Positions 13,788 through 13,890 of a stretch of DNA of 13,890 bases are shown here, one piece after another. The notes beneath the pieces were generated by a model. It worked only from the letters and a program-made list of their open reading frames with translations. It ran no database searches and was not told the DNA's origin. Positions within the stretch are counted from its first letter, which is position 1, and each line of letters begins with the position of its first letter. The stretch is taken from NCBI GenBank assembly GCA_003857395.1, contig RPRC01000171.1:1-13890 (forward strand), written 5' to 3'. The stretch comes from Geobacter sp. GTDB lineage: Bacteria > Desulfobacterota > Desulfuromonadia > Geobacterales > Geobacteraceae. The position numbers and the translations under genes are program-made.

Positions 13788-13890
13788 TGTAACCGAAGCT
13801 GGCAGTAAAAAGAGAACGTTGCATCATATTACAGGTAACCGAAAGGAGGCTGTAGTATGGTGCTTCAAACCCGTCGCGAATACCTTGAGG
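13788..13890 (+). mobile_element. Probable left end of an insertion sequence, cut by window edge
   Basis: TGTAACCGAAG begins at 13788, and GTAACCGAA recurs at 13835-13843, 46 bases later in direct orientation, just before the transposase-like start. Such repeated short motifs at an element's end are typical transposase binding sites. The right end and any target duplication lie outside the window, so the boundary is inferred. Confidence 0.45.
13857..13890 (+). CDS. Start of a probable transposase (integrase-core type), partial
   Basis: Only 11 codons are present: MVLQTRREYLE. A strong AAAGGAGG ribosome binding site (13842-13849) lies seven bases upstream of the ATG. The motif LQTRREYLE recalls the N-terminus of DDE integrase-core transposases that occur in several copies in Geobacter genomes; this identification is from memory and rests on very little sequence. 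The adjacent repeated GTAACCGAA motif supports it. Confidence 0.5.
   Translation, partial: MVLQTRREYLE

Overview
The window reads as a chromosomal segment of a mid-GC delta-proteobacterium, most likely a Geobacter-like member of the Desulfuromonadales. This rests on gene content: a one-polypeptide pyruvate:ferredoxin oxidoreductase beside recR, an ablAB pair, an oxidoreductase of the SelD-N-terminal-domain type next to a rhodanese-ferritin fusion, and short TPR and Skp-like proteins. No species can be named from the sequence alone.

Layout. Positions 1-6391 are a minus-strand information-processing block, read right to left: tRNA-Ser(GGA), the 4.5S-type SRP RNA, dnaX, ybaB, recR, then the N-terminal four fifths of pyruvate:ferredoxin oxidoreductase, which runs off the left edge. 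dnaX and ybaB overlap by one base (TGATG). A good intrinsic terminator follows ybaB, so recR appears to have its own promoter, with a perfect 16-bp palindrome in its leader. dnaX carries an A9 run where a -1 slip would give a TGA two codons later.

Positions 6593-7252 (+) encode a secreted Skp/OmpH-like chaperone outside its usual bamA context. It converges on a minus-strand 150-aa TPR protein (7348-7800), whose near-consensus promoter is divergent from the next operon. Positions 7976-9991 (+) hold two tightly linked redox genes: an FAD/NAD(P)H oxidoreductase and a rhodanese plus ferritin-like diiron fusion. This pair ends tail-to-tail, with a 4-base overlap, against ablAB (9988-12127, minus). 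ablAB makes the osmolyte N-epsilon-acetyl-beta-lysine and is driven by a near-perfect TTGACA-N17-TATACT promoter.

The right end (12536-13890) looks more accessory: a MarC-type membrane protein, a possible 46-aa ORF coupled to it, a 120-aa unrecognised protein with a palindrome between its -10 box and its ribosome binding site, and what is probably the left end of an insertion sequence with the first codons of its transposase.

Most genes here are known families. The least explained parts are the uncharacterised redox pair, the palindrome-controlled 120-aa gene beside the insertion sequence, the slippery run in dnaX, and the marC downstream region.
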